Both the position numbers and the translations under genes were made by a program. Of a stretch of 64,000 bases of DNA, positions 57,057-64,000 are shown in pieces; positions within the stretch are counted from its first letter, which is position 1; each line of letters begins with the position of its first letter. Under the pieces are notes generated by a model. It saw only the letters and a list, made by a program, of their open reading frames with translations, was not told the DNA's origin and searched no databases. This stretch comes from Sphingobacterium faecale (GTDB lineage Bacteria; Bacteroidota; Bacteroidia; Sphingobacteriales; Sphingobacteriaceae): NCBI RefSeq assembly GCF_016746095.1, contig NZ_JAERTY010000002.1, positions 372,001 to 436,000 on the forward strand, read 5' to 3'.

Positions 57057-58412
57057 ATGAAAAGAATACTTATTACAGTTAAGATGCTATTCTGCATTGG
57101 CTTTATACTCATATTGCAGGCGTGTCATCAGGAATTTCTTGCTATAAAGCCCACCAAATCGCTCGTAGTACCACAGAAGCTCGAAGATTTTCAAGGCTTA
57201 TTGGATAATATGTCAACGATGAATCGAGGGGTTGGTCTGCATATTATCGCCGGAGACGAGATGTTTGTCGAGCCAACAAACCTTTTGCAATATACGCAGA
57301 TTGATAGGGAGACTTATCTTTGGAGCCTCCCTCCCTATCCCGACAATAGTAGTTATGATTGGAGTGAACCCTACAAAACCATATTCTATGCCAATGTCGT
57401 ATTGGACGGAGTTACAAAATATAGAGATAGTTCACCTCAATGGCAAGTAATCGAGGCTACAGCAAAGTTTCACAGAGCTTGGGCGCTATACAATCTAGTA
57501 GAGGCCTTTGGTGATAAATACGATGTAACTAGACTTAAGGAGCTAAGAGGGATTCCTCTTCGATTAGATCCAGATATTGAAGTTGTCCAGCAGCGTGCCT
57601 CACTCTTTGATACTTATAGACAAATTTTTGAAGACTTGGACTTTGCCAAGGCTAGTTTACCCGATAAATTGGAATACGTGACCAGGCCCTCCAAAGTGGC
57701 AGCTTTCGCTCTACTGGCCCGGATTTATCTAGCCATTGAAGAATATGATAAAGCATTACTTAATGTTGAGTCAGCAATGGCATTTAAAGCTGAATTGTTA
57801 GATTATAATACGTTAACAGCTTCTGCTCCGCGTCCTTTTCCATTGGGTGAGTTAGGAAATAATCAAGAAATTATTTTTTTTAGCTCACTTACAACGGGAA
57901 GGTATCTGGTTCTGAATAAAACATTCTGTGATTCATTGCTACTAGAGGATTTTCATCCTGATGATATTAGACGCACGTGCTTTTTTAGTGACGTTCAAAA
58001 AAATCGGTCTAACTTTAAAGGGAGTTATTCGGGGTCTTCGATATCATTCGGTGGTTTAGCTACGGATGAGCTATACCTGATCCGAGCAGAATGTCTAATA
58101 CGCTTAAACCGAAGTAGTGAAGCCAAAATCTATCTTGATAAGTTGTTGTCAAATCGTTGGATGTCGAATAAATATCACCCTATCAAGACGGATAATGCTG
58201 ATGAATTGTTGCGTTTAACATTAGAGGAACGAAGAAAGCAACTGTTTCTTAGAGGGCGTCGTTGGTCTGATCTAAAACGATTAAATAAAGACCCCCGCTT
58301 TCAGATTACATTGAAAAAGCGGGGGACCGATGGACAGCTGTTGGAGCTGCCTCCCGATGATAATCGGTATGTGTTTCCGATTCCAGGTAATGAACTGGAA
58401 TTTATTAATTAA
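57057..58412 (+). CDS. SusD/RagB family lipoprotein (locus 3)
   Basis: A 451-residue lipoprotein (FILILQACHQEFLAIKPTKS, Cys near 22). The helical SusD core is visible: ATAKFHRAWALYNLVEAFGD, PSKVAAFALLARIYLAIEEY and LYLIRAECLIRLNRSSEAK. The C-terminal pair is LTLEERRKQLFLRGRRWSDLKRLN in outline. It is among the shorter SusD proteins, matching the short SusC. It completes the TlpA-SusC-SusD operon, which a bidirectional hairpin terminates. Confidence 0.93.
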   Translation: MKRILITVKMLFCIGFILILQACHQEFLAIKPTKSLVVPQKLEDFQGLLDNMSTMNRGVGLHIIAGDEMFVEPTNLLQYTQIDRETYLWSLPPYPDNSSYDWSEPYKTIFYANVVLDGVTKYRDSSPQWQVIEATAKFHRAWALYNLVEAFGDKYDVTRLKELRGIPLRLDPDIEVVQQRASLFDTYRQIFEDLDFAKASLPDKLEYVTRPSKVAAFALLARIYLAIEEYDKALLNVESAMAFKAELLDYNTLTASAPRPFPLGELGNNQEIIFFSSLTTGRYLVLNKTFCDSLLLEDFHPDDIRRTCFFSDVQKNRSNFKGSYSGSSISFGGLATDELYLIRAECLIRLNRSSEAKIYLDKLLSNRWMSNKYHPIKTDNADELLRLTLEERRKQLFLRGRRWSDLKRLNKDPRFQITLKKRGTDGQLLELPPDDNRYVFPIPGNELEFIN

Positions 58413-58420
58413 TATATTTT

Positions 58421-58447
58421 AAGGAGGTAGGATTAATCCTACCTCTT
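58421..58447. terminator. Bidirectional terminator between locus 3 and the DUF6520-like gene
   Basis: The self-complementary hairpin AGGTAGGATT / AATCCTACCT lies between convergent genes, with AAGG and CTCTTAAT flanks. T-rich stretches occur on both sides. Confidence 0.7.
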
Positions 58448-58450
58448 AAT

Positions 58451-58765
58451 TTATGGTTCTACAGTAAAACCCAATGCATATTGACCACCAACAGCATTTT
58501 CTATAATCTCGTCTTTGGTCATATCTTTTGGATCCATATCTGCAGGAAGCACCACATGACAGATATCTGGATCTGTTTCACAGGACGTAGTGCTTGAAGG
58601 GAGTCCTTGTCTCCATTCAAAATCATTATTGGCATTGAGTACTCGACGCCACTCCTGCGTAGCCACTTCTTCTGTTTTATTATCCATCAGCGTATACGCT
58701 GAAAATACTATTATTGATGCTATCGCCAACGTAAAGATGACAGCATATGTTTTTAACTTTTCCAT
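58451..58765 (-). CDS. Small exported protein, DUF6520-like
   Basis: About 104 residues from the ATG at 58765. A hydrophobic N-terminal helix (YAVIFTLAIASIIVFSAY) is followed by an acidic mature part with two cysteines (TSCETDPDICHVVLP). DUF6520-type peptides have this layout, with a hydrophobic leader, W-containing stretch and C-terminal Cys-x(n)-Cys, and often sit near SusCD/TlpA operons in Sphingobacteriaceae. That makes a functional link with locus 3 plausible, for example the peptide as a substrate of the TlpA-coupled system. The longer frame to 58834 lacks support. Confidence 0.65.
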   Translation of the reverse strand: MEKLKTYAVIFTLAIASIIVFSAYTLMDNKTEEVATQEWRRVLNANNDFEWRQGLPSSTTSCETDPDICHVVLPADMDPKDMTKDEIIENAVGGQYALGFTVEP

Positions 58766-58806
58766 ATTATTAATTTTAATAACAGCCGATCTCCCTCTTT
58801 CTTTTA

Positions 58807-59007
58807 TTAGGGCGGAGTGATCACTAGTTCCCAATTTTTTATCGCTGCCGCCTTTTCTTTATACACCTGGACACAGCCTGCAAGGTGTACCCTTTTGGTG
58901 AGTTTCCCCTTTTCATTGATACCTGGTATCGCCGATCCGTTGTACTTGCGTTTTGATATTTCAAAGTTAGGGCTGCTTTTGCGCTCGAACTTGTACGATT
59001 CGTACAG
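58807..59007 (-). other. 66-codon open region directly after the Crp/Fnr stop codon
   Basis: Immediately after the TAG of the Crp/Fnr-like gene the same frame stays open for 66 codons (YESYKFERKSSPNFEISKRK, GSAIPGINEKGKLTKRVHLA, then GCVQVYKEKAAAIKNWELVI). It ends 41 bp before the DUF6520-like start. The composition looks like protein, but there is no ATG, GTG or TTG to start it. It could be the tail of a deleted gene, a readthrough extension or chance. Confidence 0.35.
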
Positions 59008-59601
59008 CTAGGAAATATTTTTCAGCTTTTTGTCCATATATCTTTTGGCCTTATAGTAGGCTTCGTTATTGGCAAGCTTGAGAAATGCACTTTTTTGTTC
59101 TACGGTAAGCTGTTTGATCAGATTGGGACGATCGAGATGCAGATCGTATAGACGTTCTTCTGCCAGGAGTCCATTGGTGCGGTGTATATGTCTATTGGAC
59201 TGATTGAGCTTTCGCTGTACTAATCTGTGATAGATGGCTTTGAGTTCATCATGTTGATCCAGCAGCTCCTGTAGATGACTATTCCTGATTTCATACAACA
59301 AGGTAGGCTTGAGAAATTTTATAGCCAAGGGTTCTCCGGTGGATGAAAAGGTGTGCTTGGTACCGACAAAGTATTCATTGGTATCGCATATGCGCTCGAC
59401 GACCAGTCGATCGCCCGCATTGAAATGTTCTTCGGAGACCAGCCCTTGTATGATAAAACACCATTTGGAAACAGCTTCGTCCTCGTGTTTATAATAACTG
59501 CCTTTGTTGTATCTCTTGATCTTGCCGAGTGTCGTTAAGTCCAGTTTGATTTCTTCGTTTAAGGAGCTGTAACGTTCAAATTGTATATAGATTCTTTCCA
59601 T
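59008..59601 (-). CDS. Crp/Fnr-family-like transcriptional regulator
   Basis: A protein of about 197 residues; a slightly longer form starting at 59625 is possible. The N-terminal cyclic-nucleotide-binding-type jelly roll (about 15-120) contains YNKGSYYKHEDEAVSKWCFI and GDRLVVERICDTNEYFVGTK in outline. The C-terminal winged-helix region (about 150-195) is weak: YDLHLDRPNLIKQLTVEQKSAFL lacks a clear recognition helix. Bacteroidota have many such Crp-like proteins that act without cAMP. It may control the DUF6520-like gene downstream. Confidence 0.75.
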   Translation of the reverse strand: MERIYIQFERYSSLNEEIKLDLTTLGKIKRYNKGSYYKHEDEAVSKWCFIIQGLVSEEHFNAGDRLVVERICDTNEYFVGTKHTFSSTGEPLAIKFLKPTLLYEIRNSHLQELLDQHDELKAIYHRLVQRKLNQSNRHIHRTNGLLAEERLYDLHLDRPNLIKQLTVEQKSAFLKLANNEAYYKAKRYMDKKLKNIS

Positions 59602-60206
59602 TGTATTTGTGTTGTCATTGATCACTGTATAGCAATTCTTATCCGCTACGGCGGACTTTCGGCTCCGTATCGGATAAAGATGATAGAAAATGAAAAAGGG
59701 CAGAGGGGGATTATTGCTTACCTATGCCCCGGTGACATCGAAGGTAAGGGCACGGTTGGCGAATGGATGGTGCATCAGGAAACATACCGCCAATAGATAG
59801 TGATAATGGCGGTGTCGTGACCGACTGGGGGTTAATGTTCTAAAATACCTGACCATAGGGTGTAAATTGGATAATATAATCGGGAATGAGCTAATAATAT
59901 AGAGGGATCGGCAACTAACTGGGTATGCTGAATAGCAGGTCTAAGTTACTAAATAGCTGTGATCTTAAAAATGATTTGTATTACTTAATTCGGTAATTGT
60001 TGTCACTACTGGTGCTAACTCCAAACTATTTTGATCTTACGGGGTTATGTAGTCATGGGGGGGGTAGGGGGTCTGTGGGTAAAGCATGTGGATTATGGAT
60101 GATAGAGAGTGATCTCAACTGATTATAAATCTTATAAAAACTTAAATTTTGTTGTATCGCATAGTAGCTATGGCCGGACTTTGACTGTGCATGTCCTTAT
60201 GTCATC
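59602..60206. other. Intergenic region before the phage-like cassette
   Basis: About 600 bp without a convincing gene. It includes a G-rich patch near 60057-60078 (GGGGGGGTAGGGGG). An open frame on the plus strand (59581-59796) is the shadow of the regulator gene and its upstream region. No repeat or RNA was recognised. Confidence 0.45.
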
Positions 60207-60590
60207 ATGGAAAATATACTCCAGCAACTGGTTATAGAGATCGCCAGAAGCAATGATCTATCAGAAAAGCAGTATGAAACTTTTTTAGTTCAGCAGGCTA
60301 TCCTTCAGAAGCAGGGACAGCTGATGGAGCTGCTGCAGCGGCGCTTCGGTATTATGGAAGACCTGATGCTCAAGATGTGTGAGATCCTCGACCGTGATCT
60401 ACTGTCGTTATTGGACCAGCCGCTGCTGTTCAAGCAGGATGTGATGAAAAAGCTGTGCATATCGGATGCGACCTTTCGCAATTACGTAGCAGATGAGAAG
60501 CTCGACCCGATGAAGTTGGGCAAGACAGAATACTTCTTTGCACGGGATCTGGCAAAGCAACTTCTGAAGACCAGGAAGGGGCATCAATAG
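60207..60590 (+). CDS. Small DNA-binding protein (helix-turn-helix, excisionase/MerR-like)
   Basis: A 127-residue protein. A helical N-terminal part rich in Gln, Leu and Glu (about 1-65, probably a dimerising coiled coil; QYETFLVQQAILQKQGQLME) is followed by a C-terminal HTH in the excisionase style: FKQDVMKKLCISDATFRNYV near 75-95, then KLDPMKLGKTEYFFARDLAK. Such single-HTH proteins bind short operators. The 21-bp palindrome array begins 70 bp after its stop codon, so the array may be its target. It heads a plus-strand cassette with a DUF5675 protein and two small membrane-type proteins. Confidence 0.7.
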   Translation: MENILQQLVIEIARSNDLSEKQYETFLVQQAILQKQGQLMELLQRRFGIMEDLMLKMCEILDRDLLSLLDQPLLFKQDVMKKLCISDATFRNYVADEKLDPMKLGKTEYFFARDLAKQLLKTRKGHQ

Positions 60591-60659
60591 CGCGCAGGTC
60601 GCATTTACTATGTAGCGATCGGACGTGGGGTCTGTAGGTTCTACCTAAAATAGCATACC

Positions 60660-60988
60660 TACTGAGATCAGTAGCTACGGTACTGGACTCAGTACGTCCC
60701 GTACCGTATACAGTAAGCGAGCTACTGACTACGGTAGCTCGCTTACTGTGATCAGTAACTGCTTTACTGTTTACAGTAGACGGCATACTGCTTACAGTAG
60801 ATCAGCTACTGTATGCAGTACCTGATCTACTGTAGGCTATACGCTGCGTACTCATTGCAGTAGGTTCCGTACTGATCACAGTACGCGCCGTACTGTGGTG
60901 AGTATGCACTGTACTGTACACAGTACGTGCGCTACTGCATGCTGTAGGGGCGCTACTGTATTCAGTACGGTGTGTACTGAATACAGTC
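60660..60988. repeat. Sixteen-unit array of TACTG-N4-CAGTA palindromes with exact 21-bp period
   Basis: Units begin at 60660, 60681, 60702, 60723, 60744, 60765, 60786, 60807, 60828, 60849, 60870, 60891, 60912, 60933, 60954 and 60975. Each unit is TACTG, four variable bases, CAGTA, then seven variable, GC-rich spacer bases. A few half-sites carry single substitutions (TACCG at 60702, CGGTA at 60732, TACTC at 60849, GAGTA at 60900, CTGTA at 60942, CAGTC at 60984); only the right half at 60837 (CTATA) is strongly altered. No two spacers or centres are identical. The 21-bp phase puts all sites on one face of the helix. I recognise no known element; not CRISPR. Confidence 0.9.
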
Positions 60989-61018
60989 TGCGTCTGTTTT
61001 CTTCATTTTTGCTATGGA

Positions 61019-61372
61019 TTGGAGGATCTGGTACGGGATGTCAAGATAAAGGGCTCGACGGCGATACCTACCGGTAGCTATAAGCTGGGGCTGAATACCT
61101 ATGGAGTGATGAATGCACGCTACAAACGTAAGTTCCCGGAGGTGCACCGCGGTATGATCGAGATCAGGGATGTCCAGAATTTTAAGTACGTCTATATCCA
61201 TATCGGCAACTATCTCTCCGATACCGAGGGGTGCCTGTTGGTTGGAGAATATTTTAAATTCTACGATGTTGATTATGCCGTATATGAGTCGACTAAGGCT
61301 TACAGGATGTTGTATGAGGTGGTGGTAGAGGCGGTAGGTAGGGTACAAGGTTATATAGTTACAAGGTTATAG
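61019..61372 (+). CDS. DUF5675-type protein, N-terminally truncated
   Basis: About 118 residues from a TTG at 61019. It matches DUF5675 from its middle on: LEDLVRDVKIKG, TAIPTGSYKL, IRDVQNFKYVYIHIGNYLSD and EGCLLVG. This family is often phage-associated (endolysin- or lysis-linked) in Bacteroidota. Complete members begin with about 25-30 residues before the LED motif (an RxxxxxxxTIGxLxVDGxxFC type start). Here the frame upstream reads FLHFCYGLED and then runs into the palindrome array without a start codon, up to a TGA in the unit at 60891. Either translation starts at the TTG or the 5' end was lost when the array formed or inserted. Confidence 0.6.
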   Translation: MEDLVRDVKIKGSTAIPTGSYKLGLNTYGVMNARYKRKFPEVHRGMIEIRDVQNFKYVYIHIGNYLSDTEGCLLVGEYFKFYDVDYAVYESTKAYRMLYEVVVEAVGRVQGYIVTRL

Positions 61373-61439
61373 TTCCCACTGCGCTGCACAAACTTTTATA
61401 ACCACTATAACTTACTTAACCTCAATGACTTAAAACCAA

Positions 61440-61664
61440 ATGAACAAAATAATCAAAAAAATAAGCCAGGCGGTACAGGTATTGCTGCTGGCTCCGATCA
61501 AATTGCTAGGTAAGGCATTGAATATTATTAAATATGTGGCTGTGGGGCTAGGGATATTGGAGGCGGTGACTAGGAAGGAAGTTAACGAGTTATCGAGTGA
61601 CCAAGTTAACGAGTTATCGAGTGACCAAGTTAACGAGAGTGACAAGGTTGAAGAAGAGCAGTAA
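61440..61664 (+). CDS. Small membrane-associated protein with repeated tail
   Basis: A 74-residue protein. The first 47 residues are amphipathic to hydrophobic (QAVQVLLLAPIKLLGKALNI, KYVAVGLGILEAV). The tail is a repeated octapeptide ELSSDQVN, twice, followed by ESDKVEEEQ. The coding DNA of the tail is a 24-bp direct repeat that continues in related form after the stop codon. The position between a DUF5675 gene and a holin-like gene suggests a part of a lysis or cell-envelope cassette, but no function is proven. Confidence 0.6.
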   Translation: MNKIIKKISQAVQVLLLAPIKLLGKALNIIKYVAVGLGILEAVTRKEVNELSSDQVNELSSDQVNESDKVEEEQ

Positions 61665-61725
61665 TGGATAGTGAAGTTATCGAGTTAAGTAGTAAACATG
61701 TTATCTAGTGAACGAGTTATCCAGT
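61581..61725. repeat. 24-bp tandem repeat with dispersed GTTATCNAGT motifs
   Basis: A 24-bp unit beginning GTTAACGAGTTATCGAGT occurs at 61581 and 61605 and starts again at 61629. The core GTTATCNAGT recurs downstream in noncoding DNA at 61676, 61700 (24 bp later) and 61716. The repeat therefore spans the end of a gene and the gap behind it. Its meaning is unknown. Confidence 0.7.
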
Positions 61726-61807
61726 TTTTTCAAGATAGCAGGTTAACTCAAATAAAGCTGATTAAGTATGGTTTTTAGACCTCTCCGCAAGGTCGAGGTG
61801 ACGATAT

Positions 61808-62005
61808 TTGCTTTTTAACCTTATAAACTTAAAAACTATGAAATTAAACGAAATACGGGCGGGTACCATAGGTGGTACGCTGTGCTCGATATGGGCTTCG
61901 ATCACGCTGGGAGATATCCTGCAGACGGTTATCACCGCAGTAATAGGAACAGTAGCCAGCTATATAGTGAGTCAGCTTCTCCACAGAAATAAATATAAGC
62001 GTTAG
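61808..62005 (+). CDS. Holin-like small membrane protein
   Basis: A 65-residue frame. The likely start is the ATG at 61838, giving MKLNEIRAGTIGGTLCSIWA, with the sequence before it being leader. Two hydrophobic stretches (TLCSIWASITLGDIL and TVITAVIGTVASYIVSQLL) are followed by a basic end HRNKYKR. Size and layout fit small phage holin-like proteins. It follows DUF5675 and the repeat-tailed protein, and a bidirectional hairpin ends the cassette. Confidence 0.55.
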   Translation: MLFNLINLKTMKLNEIRAGTIGGTLCSIWASITLGDILQTVITAVIGTVASYIVSQLLHRNKYKR

Positions 62006-62015
62006 CTAAAATCAA

Positions 62016-62048
62016 AACAGGACCCGAGAGATCGGATCCTGTTATTTT
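62016..62048. terminator. Bidirectional terminator at the end of the phage-like cassette
   Basis: AACAGGA (62016-62022) pairs with TCCTGTT (62037-62043), extended inside by CCC/CGG pairing, and is followed by TATTTTTG on the plus strand and TTTTGAT on the other. It lies between convergent genes. Confidence 0.7.
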
Positions 62049-63367
62049 TGTTTTTCTTTAACCCAATTTATTCCTTTGTCCGACAGATAATACTGTTGAT
62101 TTCTGCTGGTAGGTTTGTCGGGAATGGTCAATCCTACAAAACCACCTTCAATAGCAGGTTGAAGATAGTTTTTTCTGAAATTCTCTCGGTCTAATAACTC
62201 CATCTTTTCTTGAAGTTCACTTCTTGTATATATATCATCAAAAACTTTTAAAAGCTGTTCGACTTGCGGGGTGACTTGCGGGGTGACTACCACTGGTACT
62301 GATGAAGGCAATACAATCCTCAAAAAATTATCGGAAAAATGAAAGACATCTTTCTTATAGGCCTTTAATATTCGTGGTATTCCGGAACCGAGTTGTTCTA
62401 CTAAATCCAGGTCTTTAAAAATCCGCATTAATTCTTTGTTACGAGGCACCGTGAAGCCTTCGAAAAACTCTTCTGGTCGCAATCCTTCTGTTAGTCCACC
62501 GTATGAGGTGATCTCTATACGATCATCAAATATTTCGAATTTTGGTGCTGTTTCCCTACTGTAATCATTATGGACAAAACTATTGATGGTAGCTTCGCGC
62601 AATGCAATGGCATTCCATAGACGTAATTCTTTTCGTTGTTTCGCCGTTATTTCAGTATGTGTACGATTTTCAACATTCAGTTTGTCTAGAACTTGATTTA
62701 CCCCTTTGGTTAATGATTCGTAACCATACTCATTGCTTTCTATCAACTGCACACGATTCACCCCCTCGTAGCGAGCGACCTTAACCGATATATTGTTAAT
62801 ATCGTTCATTAGGTAAGCGACATAATTAAAACTGTTCTCTTCGGTCAATAGTTCTAGATTCTTTGCAAACTGTTCGTTTAGACTTTTTCCTAAAGATTGA
62901 TAATAAATATGAAGCTGTTGAAAATGTAAATCCTGCTTAGGAGATTTGATGTTTCCTATGGAATTTCGGATTCTTCTAGCAAAGAGCTGTTCGATCTGTC
63001 TAGTTGGCATGGGTTCGATTGAGCTACCTATGCGAATGAAAGTGCCTTTTTCAGAAAGACCGTATTTTTTAACGTAATAAGGTTTTTCGTACCCGCCAGC
63101 TACAATGATTTTTAGTACATCCTTTCCTTCTTGTGTTTCGGAAATTAAATCAAAAAGTCCCAAACAGGATGGTAGTATATTATTCTTAAGACGATACTTT
63201 AGGATAAGCTATTCTTGGTCTACATTATCTAATCCTGTAGTTTTTCCATTTTTATCAATACCAATATAGATTATTCCGCCCTCCTTTGTATTCAGAAATG
63301 CTACTACCTCCCTTTCCAGTTCAGGTGTTACTTTCTGTTTGAATTCAATACGATGGTTTTCTGTCAT
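62042..63367 (-). pseudogene. Schlafen/AlbA-type ATP-binding protein gene broken by an amber codon
   Basis: Reading from the ATG at 63367, the first 51 codons give an AlbA_2-type N-terminus (MTENHRIEFKQKVTPELERE; FLNTKEGGIIYIGIDKNGK). A TAG at 63210-63212 then interrupts the frame. The reading continues without shift as LILKYRLKNNILPSCLGLFD and on to the C-terminus: an HATPase-like part with ATINSFVHNDYSRE and GGLTEGLRPEEFFEGFTVPR, a VTPQVTPQVEQLL linker and a winged-helix end. Family members carry a Gln or Lys at this point, so a CAG-to-TAG change is likely. The 3' piece could still be made from an internal ATG at 63163. Confidence 0.8.
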
Positions 63368-63393
63368 GAGGTTATATGTATTTCAGTTGTTGA

Positions 63394-64000
63394 TTATTCC
63401 ATGTTGAATTTCTTTTTTAATTTGAGGGCCAAATGTGGAGCAATGGTATAGTACCCTTTAGGCTGGCCTGGTACTCTGTAAGAAAAGAGTTTTTTCTTGA
63501 CACTTTCCTTGTTGATCTGGTCAAATACCTTCTGGAGCAAGGGAGATATAATGATAATCTTCTTTTTTACATCTATTAACATAATATGGTCATACCGGAT
63601 ATAAAGGAGGTCATTGATGTGCAGGAATATACCATCGTAAAAATTTTCTGGACCTTCTTCGTCATCGAATACCATAGGTACAGTAAAGCCATGGTCAATA
63701 ATGACATAGTCAAATCCCTTTCCATAGATGAATGCATACATTTCTATATCTACCTTGGCTTTAGGTGTGTCTTCGGACGGTGGTTTTGAAAAAGTATTAG
63801 CTAGTTTTTCTGCTTTATGAAGTAGCTCTTCACTGTTATCCACAACAGCTGTGGTCTCTTGTGGATAGGAGCTCGGTCTATCGGCGATATACTGTACCAT
63901 AGTCAAAAAATGCTTTCGATAACCTTTATATAGTGCTAATATGAAAAAGCCAATTGATATAGCGTAAAGGTAGTAGCTTAGGTCTCCCTGATAAGATAGT
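63394..64000 (-). CDS. Partial membrane-anchored protein of unknown function (cut by window end)
   Basis: The frame continues through the right edge. Upstream of the first ATG (63900) it encodes YYLYAISIGFFILALYKG, a membrane helix followed by a basic RKH, so the ATG is not the true start. The C-terminal 170 residues are soluble, with ENFYDGIFLHINDLLYIRYD and VKKKIIIISPLLQKVFDQIN, and resemble the small LytTR-like DNA-binding modules of Bacteroidota membrane regulators, though weakly. It may be a membrane-bound regulator, but the N-terminus and any further helices are missing from the window. Confidence 0.55.
   Translation of the reverse strand, partial: LSYQGDLSYYLYAISIGFFILALYKGYRKHFLTMVQYIADRPSSYPQETTAVVDNSEELLHKAEKLANTFSKPPSEDTPKAKVDIEMYAFIYGKGFDYVIIDHGFTVPMVFDDEEGPENFYDGIFLHINDLLYIRYDHIMLIDVKKKIIIISPLLQKVFDQINKESVKKKLFSYRVPGQPKGYYTIAPHLALKLKKKFNME

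Noticed and set aside
59581..59796. Plus-strand 71-codon frame upstream of the phage-like cassette
   Set aside because: It overlaps the Crp-like gene start in antisense and has no recognisable features.
60430..60786. Minus-strand open frame of 118 codons over the HTH gene and the array
   Set aside because: It is antisense to a good gene and its composition follows the 21-bp repeat; there is no family signature.
60660..60988. CRISPR array
   Set aside because: The repeat is only 14 bp, is itself palindromic with a variable centre, the spacer is 7 bp, and no cas gene is near.

Overview
The window looks like a chromosomal stretch of a Bacteroidota bacterium, most likely Sphingobacterium or a close relative. 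The reasons are three SusC/SusD outer-membrane pairs, an ECF sigma/FecR switch, several TlpA-like thioredoxin proteins with Sec signals, LytTR response regulators, DUF-type lipoproteins typical of polysaccharide-utilisation-like loci, and the near absence of Shine-Dalgarno sequences. The genus is inferred from gene content and was not tested by any search. No rRNA, tRNA or CRISPR array was recognised.

Layout. 0-3.3 kb: 3' end of a Cu+ P-type ATPase with a small metal-binding domain protein, then a divergent Lrp regulator and a DMT exporter. 3.2-3.5 kb: remnant of a SusC N-terminal domain. 4.2-14.5 kb: SusC-SusD-DUF4959/5000-DUF4998 operon ending in two secreted endonuclease/exonuclease/phosphatase (EEP) enzymes. 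14.5-18.6 kb: beta-propeller lipoprotein and a TonB-receptor-like barrel. 18.6-23.4 kb (minus): sensor kinase, LytTR regulator, TlpA protein, lipoprotein. 24.1-33.5 kb: sigma-FecR-SusC-SusD-DUF5689-EEP, a second EEP locus with a dedicated cell-surface signalling switch. 33.9-42.8 kb: two TlpA proteins, a DUF4369-like protein and an erythromycin-esterase family represented by two intact genes and one copy whose catalytic core is deleted. 43.5-46.7 kb: HisKA_2 kinase, LytTR regulator and a short collagen-like lipoprotein. 46.8-51.7 kb: a scrap-yard of gene fragments around one intact Rpn-type nuclease gene, with a duplicated block of about 0.67 kb. 52.3-58.4 kb: TlpA-SusC-SusD operon whose 5' end is packed with small palindromes. 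58.4-59.6 kb: DUF6520-like small protein and a Crp/Fnr-like regulator. 60.2-62.0 kb: phage-like cassette (HTH protein, DUF5675 protein, two small membrane proteins). 62.0-64.0 kb: a Schlafen/AlbA-type ATP-binding gene broken by an in-frame amber codon and a partial membrane protein running off the end.

The most unusual feature is an array at 60660-60988. It has sixteen copies of a 14-bp imperfect palindrome, TACTG-N4-CAGTA, placed exactly every 21 bp (two helical turns). The four central bases and the seven spacer bases vary from unit to unit. It lies directly between the gene for an HTH protein and a DUF5675 gene that lacks its normal N-terminus. It does not look like CRISPR, and I do not recognise it as a known element; a multi-operator or centromere-like array bound by the neighbouring HTH protein is one hypothesis.

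Functionally, the two SusCD loci with secreted EEP enzymes probably bind and cleave a phosphodiester- or phosphate-bearing substrate such as nucleic acids or phospholipid headgroups. The TlpA proteins suggest active thiol-disulfide chemistry in the envelope. The region after 46.8 kb shows repeated insertion, duplication and decay.
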